Source: an uncultured Alistipes sp.
GTDB lineage: Bacteria; Bacteroidota; Bacteroidia; Bacteroidales; Rikenellaceae
DNA: 64,000 nucleotides
Reading direction: 5' to 3'
Assembly (NCBI GenBank): GCA_900768015.1
Contig: CAAGBI010000014.1
Span: 47,195 to 111,194 of the forward strand
This document shows positions 58,954-64,000 of the stretch, one piece after another. The notes under the pieces are model-generated. The model was not told the origin of the DNA. It saw nothing but the letters and a program-made list of their open reading frames with translations, and ran no database searches. The stretch's first letter is position 1; every line of letters starts with the position of its first letter. The position numbers and the translations under genes were made by a program.

Positions 58954-60198
58954 TTAATTAAAATATATAGACCAAATCTCCTCTATGCGCTTAGCTATAT
59001 GATATGCCAACAATGGCGGCACAGCATTACCAATGACTTTATAGGCCCCTGAAGCACTCACTTTAAAACGTGTTAAATTATCATTGCTTGGTATCACAAA
59101 CTGATAATCAGGCGGGAAGGTCTGTATTAAAGCACACTCACGGGGTGTAAGCCTACGCTCCTTAAGCCCCTTTCTTAGCTCTTCGATGTTTATGCCTCCA
59201 TGTTCCTCTGCCAAACGACGAAACTCTATATTACCATGATGTTCAGATCTAATTGTGGGTGCAATCTTATCCAGAGATACCTCCTTTTGACCTTGACAAT
59301 GAGTACCCATATATTTTGCTTTAGAATAAAAGCGGTGTGACGCATCACAAGAATCATTTGGTTCACACAACTCTTGGAATATATCTCTAAGTACTACAGG
59401 AGGCAGCAACTCATTGTTGTTTAGTGTACAATTATGCGTTGGCTTTGGATATGGATAAATGTTAGGAGACACACTCTCTGAAGTTAACTGCTCAGCTATA
59501 CCAGCCTTTAAGCATGACCTTCTAACTCCAATAAAAAATACACGCTCACGAGACTCGGGGACACCATAGTTAGCCGCATGTAATATTTGAGGTGGCAACA
59601 CTATATAACCGTCATTATCGGCACTGGCGAAATCTGACTGAATAATATCCTTGATATCTCCTAAGTTAGCAAGTCCCTTGACATTTTCGGCAATAAAGAT
59701 TTTAGGTTTTGTAATATCAATAACCCTCTTCATCCAAAAATATAGTTTACCTCTTGTCTCTTCTGATGGCTGCTCCTCCAACCTTATTTTTCCATTATGT
59801 GAACGATGTGAATCGAAACCTCGTCGCTTACCTGCAACGCTAAAATCTTGACAAGGGAAACCGCCAATTACTACATCTACATTGTTAGGGAAGACATCTC
59901 CATATTCATCATGGCGCTTCACTAAATCCACAATGCTTGCAGTGTGATACATTGACGAAGAATAGCCATGTTTCGACATATTTGCAGTCCACGTTATAGC
60001 AGCCTCTCGCAAAATATCGTTAGCAAAAATCAGTTTAAAACGTGTCGGATTAAGTCTTACCCAACACTCATTTATGGTCGAACCTATCCACTCTGGCTTT
60101 GATGCTACACTTTTATATGGCACGACAAAATTACCCTCAAACCCGAGATCCATGCCGCCACAGCCCGAGAATAATGACACTATATTTATATCACGCAT
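58954..60198 (-). CDS. DNA (cytosine-5-)-methyltransferase, type II system 2
   Basis: 414 aa with motif I IVSLFSGCGGMDLGF, motif IV GGFPCQDFSVAG (catalytic Cys116), motif VI ENVKGLANL, motif VIII ESRERVFFIG and motif X VIGNAVPPLLAYHIAKRI. The insert between motifs I and IV is longer than in the first methyltransferase. Target sequence not deducible. First gene of the methyltransferase-endonuclease pair. The 273-bp AT-rich gap upstream (60199-60471) shows the lnt promoter but no controller gene. Confidence 0.93.
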   Translation of the reverse strand: MRDINIVSLFSGCGGMDLGFEGNFVVPYKSVASKPEWIGSTINECWVRLNPTRFKLIFANDILREAAITWTANMSKHGYSSSMYHTASIVDLVKRHDEYGDVFPNNVDVVIGGFPCQDFSVAGKRRGFDSHRSHNGKIRLEEQPSEETRGKLYFWMKRVIDITKPKIFIAENVKGLANLGDIKDIIQSDFASADNDGYIVLPPQILHAANYGVPESRERVFFIGVRRSCLKAGIAEQLTSESVSPNIYPYPKPTHNCTLNNNELLPPVVLRDIFQELCEPNDSCDASHRFYSKAKYMGTHCQGQKEVSLDKIAPTIRSEHHGNIEFRRLAEEHGGINIEELRKGLKERRLTPRECALIQTFPPDYQFVIPSNDNLTRFKVSASGAYKVIGNAVPPLLAYHIAKRIEEIWSIYFN

Positions 60199-60426
60199 AC
60201 TGAGAGTTCAAATTAACAATAACGATATTTGCCAAATAGCTTTACTATCGCACCATACAAATAATATATTCATGCAAATATACGAATTTATTCCAAGAAT
60301 ACAAATTATAGTTTAGCATAGAAAACACAATTTTTTATCTAAATGATTTCATTATACTAAACGCACATTCAAAAATAAATATCAAAAATTCTATACGAAT
60401 ATGATTGATAATTTACGAATGTTTGC

Positions 60427-60434
60427 TACATTTG
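60427..60434 (+). promoter_or_regulatory. -7 promoter element of lnt
   Basis: TACATTTG 37 bp before the lnt ATG. Confidence 0.6.
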
Positions 60435-60471
60435 TAGTCGATACTACATCACATAGCAGGCAATTATAAAT

Positions 60472-62061
60472 ATGACACAACTAACAACAAAAAAGCGCTT
60501 TGCGCTTGTCCTATGCTCAGCCCTACTACTATCGTTGGGCTGGCTTGGTTTTAGTGGCATATCGCTGCTCGTAGCTCTCATACCTCTACTTATAATCAGC
60601 GAGACATACTCTGCGTCGGCTGCCGACTGGTGGCGTATGGCTGGGTGGGTGGTGCTAACATGTCTGCTCTGGCACGCCGCAACGGTGTGGTGGGTATGGA
60701 ATGCTACACCCATAGGACCTATTGCCGCAGCCACATTTGGCACATGGTGGAACTTAGTGGCCTTCATGACGTTCCACTTTGTATCGAAGCGAGCACCCCG
60801 AGCCTTAGCATATACCCTACTCGTAGCACTATGGATAGCCACAGAAAACCTATACAACTCCGCCGAGGTAATATCCTTCCCTTGGCTACTGCTCGGCCAT
60901 GGCTTCTCGAACGATATATGGGCTGTGCAGTGGTACGAATACACAGGCGTCTTTGGCGGCACTCTCTGGGTATTAGCTTCTAACTTAGCGATTTACGAGG
61001 TACTGCGCACCAAGACAAAGAGTGCAAAGGTGCGTGCAGCACTTATCGCAACACTCCCCATGTTGGCATCAATAGCTATATTTTTTGCCTACACTCCCTC
61101 GGAGCGTACAGCAAAGGTAAGCGTGATTCAGCCCAACATACCATGTTACCCTGATGAGCGCAAGGCAGCAGGCAAGCTAAATGCTACGGCAGATGTTCAG
61201 CGCCTTATGGCTCAGATAGATAACGACGTGGCATACGTCGTAATGCCCGAGTCAGCACTATCATACCTTCCCCGCTACAACTCTATTGACGAGGCACACA
61301 CCGAGGCCTACAAGCCTATGCTCAAGGCTCTACGTGGCAACGCCCCCGAGCAGACGAAGCTAATCACGGGTGCTTCAACAATACGTTTCTATGGCGAGAG
61401 CCCCGCAACAGATACTGCCCACAATCACGACATCGTCGGCTACTACGACAACTTCAACTCAGCATTGCTGGTAGGCGCAGAGGGCGACATTGAGGAGATA
61501 TACCACAAGGGTAAGCTCGTGATTGGAGTGGAGGCTGTGCCTATGCGTAAAGTATTTAACCTCTTTGAGATAGACCTCGGTGGCATCACCGGACAGCTCG
61601 GCTGGGGCAAGGAGCACTCAGTATTTGAGAATAATGGCATAAAAATTGGTCCTTCGATATGCTACGAGGGCATCTACGGCGAGTATTTCGGAGGCTTTGC
61701 TCGTCGTGGTGCCGAGCTTATGGCTCTTATCTCGAACGACGGCTGGTGGGGCAACACCCCAGGACATAAGCGCCTTTACGACTTCTCACGCCTACGTGCC
61801 ATCGAGACACGCCGCAGCATTGCACGCAGTGCTAACACTGGCATCTCGGGCTTTATCTCGCCCCGAGGCACAACCATTGGCGAGCGCCTCGAGTGGGAGG
61901 AGGAGGGCATACTAACCGAATCAGTGGAACTACGCAACGACATGACAATATATACACGCTACGGCGACTGGGTGGCACGCATTGCAAGCTATGTGGCTGT
62001 GCTTGGACTTATGTACTTTGTTGCCTACCGTGTGCGTCGTCGCAACCATCTTGTAGATTAA
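60472..62061 (+). CDS. lnt: Apolipoprotein N-acyltransferase Lnt
   Basis: 529 aa. Six or so membrane helices in residues 10-215 are followed by a nitrilase-type domain. The catalytic set is Glu260 (VVMPESALSY), Lys346 (YHKGKLV) and Cys397 (PSICYEG). A further membrane helix is near the C-terminus. Lnt adds the third acyl chain to the N-terminal cysteine of lipoproteins at the inner membrane, relevant to the many lipoproteins encoded here. It is 23 bp before folC and probably co-transcribed. Codons lean to A/T-ending forms, as in the rest of 55.9-64 kb. Confidence 0.94.
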   Translation: MTQLTTKKRFALVLCSALLLSLGWLGFSGISLLVALIPLLIISETYSASAADWWRMAGWVVLTCLLWHAATVWWVWNATPIGPIAAATFGTWWNLVAFMTFHFVSKRAPRALAYTLLVALWIATENLYNSAEVISFPWLLLGHGFSNDIWAVQWYEYTGVFGGTLWVLASNLAIYEVLRTKTKSAKVRAALIATLPMLASIAIFFAYTPSERTAKVSVIQPNIPCYPDERKAAGKLNATADVQRLMAQIDNDVAYVVMPESALSYLPRYNSIDEAHTEAYKPMLKALRGNAPEQTKLITGASTIRFYGESPATDTAHNHDIVGYYDNFNSALLVGAEGDIEEIYHKGKLVIGVEAVPMRKVFNLFEIDLGGITGQLGWGKEHSVFENNGIKIGPSICYEGIYGEYFGGFARRGAELMALISNDGWWGNTPGHKRLYDFSRLRAIETRRSIARSANTGISGFISPRGTTIGERLEWEEEGILTESVELRNDMTIYTRYGDWVARIASYVAVLGLMYFVAYRVRRRNHLVD

Positions 62062-62084
62062 TTCCCCTTAACATAAACTAAGTT

Positions 62085-63374
62085 ATGAACTATAACGAGA
62101 CTCTCGACTTTTTATTTACCGCCATGCCATCATTCCAACGTGTTGGAGCCGAGGCCTATAAGCCAGGATTGGAGCGCATCATATCATTCTGCCAGCACCT
62201 TGGCAACCCTCAGCGCAACTACTACACCATTCACGTTGCAGGAACAAATGGCAAGGGCTCAGTGTCACACATGATTGCCTCAATTTTGCAGCAGGCAGGC
62301 TACCGCACAGGACTCTTCACCTCGCCACACCTCAGCGACTTCCGTGAGCGCATACGTGTTGATGGCGAGATGATTCCTAAGCAGAAGGTTGTAAACTTTG
62401 TAGATAAGCACGAGGCTAAGATGCGTGAGTTGGACCTCTCATTCTTCGAGATGACCGCAGCCATGGCCTTCGACTACTTCGACCAGAGCGACGTGGAGGT
62501 GGCCGTAATCGAGACAGGCCTCGGAGGTAGACTCGACGCCACAAACCTTATAACACCTATCCTTAGCGTGATAACAAATATCGGCATGGAGCACACCGAG
62601 TTCCTTGGCGATAGTATCGAGAAGATTGCTCAGGAGAAGGCGGGAATAATTAAAAAGAGTGTGCCCGTGGTTATCGGCCAGCGCTCCGCAGAGTACGACC
62701 ATGTCTTTACTGCACGTGCCGAGGAGCTACGCTCACGCATAATCTTTGCCGAGGAGGCATGGAGGCTAAATGCTGTGGAGCACTTCGACGATGATAACCA
62801 GCACTTTAGCCTTACACGCATGCGTGATGAGCGTGGCTACGAACTCGACATCGACCTTCTTGGCGACTACCAACGTCACAACATTGTCACAGTATGTGCC
62901 GCTGCCGATTTCCTCGCCGAGGAGACACCACTAACCATCTCTCGCCGTGCCTTCCGCCAGGGCCTCGCCTCAGCCGCTGCATCTACAGGCTTGGTAGGTC
63001 GCTGGCAGGTGCTCGAGCGTGAGCCATACACCGTCTGCGACACAGGCCATAATGCCGACGGCATGAAGTATGTTGCCGCCCAGCTCGAGGGCTTGGAGTG
63101 CGAGAAGTTGTATTGCGTTATCGGCTTTGCAAAGGAGAAGGATCTAAACAAAATCATGGAGCTTCTACCCCGCAAGGCACACTATATCTTCACACGTGCG
63201 CAGATCGACCGTGCCCGCAACGTCGAGGATATTGCCGAAGTAGCTGAGCGTATTGGACTTGACTATGAGTGCGTTGCAACGGTACGAGAGGCCGTTCTTC
63301 GTGCTAAGAGCCTCGCTACTGCTAACGATGCTATCTTTATTGGCGGTAGCAACTTCGTGGTGGCGGAGATATAG
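62085..63374 (+). CDS. folC: Folylpolyglutamate/dihydrofolate synthase FolC
   Basis: 429 aa Mur-ligase-fold enzyme. It has the P-loop HVAGTNGKGSVSHMIASIL, the omega region TGLFTSPHLSDFRERI, ETGLGGRLDATNLI, the lysine-bearing AQEKAGIIKKSVP and the C-terminal DTGHNADGMKYV. It makes dihydrofolate from dihydropteroate and adds glutamates to folates. PanB encoded next (63826) uses a folate cofactor, but no direct operon link exists since that gene is convergent. Intact, with stop at 63372-63374. Confidence 0.95.
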   Translation: MNYNETLDFLFTAMPSFQRVGAEAYKPGLERIISFCQHLGNPQRNYYTIHVAGTNGKGSVSHMIASILQQAGYRTGLFTSPHLSDFRERIRVDGEMIPKQKVVNFVDKHEAKMRELDLSFFEMTAAMAFDYFDQSDVEVAVIETGLGGRLDATNLITPILSVITNIGMEHTEFLGDSIEKIAQEKAGIIKKSVPVVIGQRSAEYDHVFTARAEELRSRIIFAEEAWRLNAVEHFDDDNQHFSLTRMRDERGYELDIDLLGDYQRHNIVTVCAAADFLAEETPLTISRRAFRQGLASAAASTGLVGRWQVLEREPYTVCDTGHNADGMKYVAAQLEGLECEKLYCVIGFAKEKDLNKIMELLPRKAHYIFTRAQIDRARNVEDIAEVAERIGLDYECVATVREAVLRAKSLATANDAIFIGGSNFVVAEI

Positions 63375-63428
63375 AGAAGCAACATAGGGTTGCGCGAAAG
63401 TGAGGGCGCTTCGCACAGGATTCATTGA

Positions 63429-63545
63429 GATAGGGACGATAGGGAAGATAGGGAAGATAGGGAGAATAAGGAATTTAGGGAACTTAGGGAAAGACTATCA
63501 CTAAACTCCCTAAATTCATTAAATTCACTAAACTCCTTATAATCT
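63429..63545. repeat. TTAGGGA-type intergenic repeat (copy 3, with tandem GATAGGGAA units)
   Basis: Tandem 9-bp units (GATAGGGAC, GATAGGGAA twice, GATAGGGAG) run into TTTAGGGAA/CTTAGGGAA, then the complementary CTAAACTCCCTAAATTC half. Strand-complementary halves make a long hairpin. Confidence 0.75.
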
Positions 63546-63565
63546 ACCACCTCAATCAGCGCACT

Positions 63566-63693
63566 AATTTCTTGTTAGAAGGCATCAGATACAACGCTCG
63601 GCGAATTTCGAGGCGATGGGCTGTACTCGAGGTACTGCCCATTGACGAGATAATTCGTTAGCGGCAGTAGATGATGACTTATCACAAGAAATA
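63566..63693. repeat. 128-bp TIR element (copy 3, opposite orientation) plus trailing half-site
   Basis: Ends AATTTCTTGTTAGAAG (63566-63581) and CTTATCACAAGAAATA (63678-63693) are near-inverted copies. The central stem ATGGGC/GCCCAT has apical GTAC/GTAC. A further end-like sequence, AAATTTGTTGTTAGAAG, follows at 63693-63709. Confidence 0.75.
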
Positions 63694-63735
63694 AATTTGT
63701 TGTTAGAAGACGTGCTATGTGGTACATCGAAAAAG

Positions 63736-63779
63736 AAAATCCCGAGGGATAGTAGTAAACCTACAGCCCTCGGGATTTT
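63736..63779 (-). terminator. terminator of panB copy 2
   Basis: AAAATCCCGAGGG (63736-63748) pairs perfectly with CCCTCGGGATTTT (63767-63779). The leftward product ends in U-rich sequence. Confidence 0.88.
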
Positions 63780-63825
63780 ACTTGAGCGATATGCCGCAGA
63801 TTGCAGCTTATCATTACCTTAAAAA

Positions 63826-64000
63826 TTAGTACTGCTCTTTATCATTTGGGAAATCACGACTCTTAACATCATCGACAAAGTGGCCCACAGCCTCAGAAAT
63901 GGTCGTACCAAGGTCGGCATAGCGACGAAGGAAGCGTGGCGAGAATGCCTGAGTAATGCCGAGCATGTCGTGTGCTACGAGCACCTGACCATCAGTTGCG
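63826..64000 (-). CDS. panB: PanB, C-terminal part (copy 2, cut by window edge)
   Basis: The last 57 or so codons of a second ketopantoate hydroxymethyltransferase, stop codon at 63828-63826. The visible end matches copy 1 closely ([27 protein letters not shown], split by small changes, to DFPNDKEQY), but many third positions differ. A second intact panB would be unusual. The rest of the gene is outside the window. Confidence 0.9.
   Translation of the reverse strand, partial: ATDGQVLVAHDMLGITQAFSPRFLRRYADLGTTISEAVGHFVDDVKSRDFPNDKEQY

Overview
The window looks like a chromosomal segment of a Bacteroidales bacterium, probably Rikenellaceae/Alistipes-like; the genus is inference. The signs are -7 boxes of the TAnnTTTG type, many short N-terminal lipoprotein signals, S46 dipeptidyl-peptidases, futalosine-route menaquinone genes (mqnA), an ExbB/ExbD/TonB set, DUF6562-like fimbrilin-type proteins and TPR/HTH membrane regulators. 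I see no integrase, phage structural gene, conjugation gene or rRNA. One tRNA gene (Glu, CTC) is present.

Layout. 1-8.9 kb: tsaD (cut by the window edge) diverges from tamB, followed by exbB-exbD-tonB, a DUF1573 protein, an MBL hydrolase and trmD. 8.9-13.1 kb (minus strand): FAH-family protein, lpxB and a large surface lipoprotein. 13.2-20.3 kb: two S46 peptidases (one DPP11-like, one DPP7-like) around maf and a MATE transporter, then a DUF3298 lipoprotein. 20.5-29.4 kb: tRNA-Glu, queA, panB, then rimP-nusA-infB and a CoA-transferase. 29.5-32.6 kb: an AT-rich island with a C-protein-controlled cytosine methyltransferase/endonuclease system. 32.8-38.5 kb: a three-gene lipoprotein operon beside a divergent TPR-LuxR-type regulator. 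40.4-45.5 kb: fabD, DUF3575 and DUF6562-like proteins, two lipoproteins and a DUF805 protein. 45.5-50.1 kb: a ROK regulator operon and a second TPR regulator. 50.2-55.7 kb: corA-mqnA copy 1, two lipoproteins and rpmE2. 55.9-64 kb: mqnA-corA copy 2 in inverted orientation, a second cytosine methyltransferase/endonuclease system, lnt, folC and the end of a second panB.

The most interesting signals are non-coding. (1) Two promoters 3.3 kb apart, in front of a lipoprotein gene (43641-44618) and a TPR regulator gene (48125-49807), share a long conserved upstream region. Each has three dyad motifs of the TGAWWATCA type at exactly 49-bp intervals, with identical spacing to the -33 and -7 boxes. (2) A family of 127-128-bp elements with terminal inverted repeats carries a hairpin whose stems covary around a fixed internal loop. 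These elements abut the stop codons of rimP and infB, with another copy after folC. (3) The first restriction-modification locus has a 17-bp palindrome that overlaps the methyltransferase -33 element, facing an apparently leaderless controller-gene promoter. (4) mqnA, corA and panB each occur twice as diverged copies, and the right-hand 8 kb has different synonymous codon preferences. This suggests acquisition from a relative or an assembly join. (5) A repeated beta-rich module is shared by three otherwise unrelated lipoproteins.
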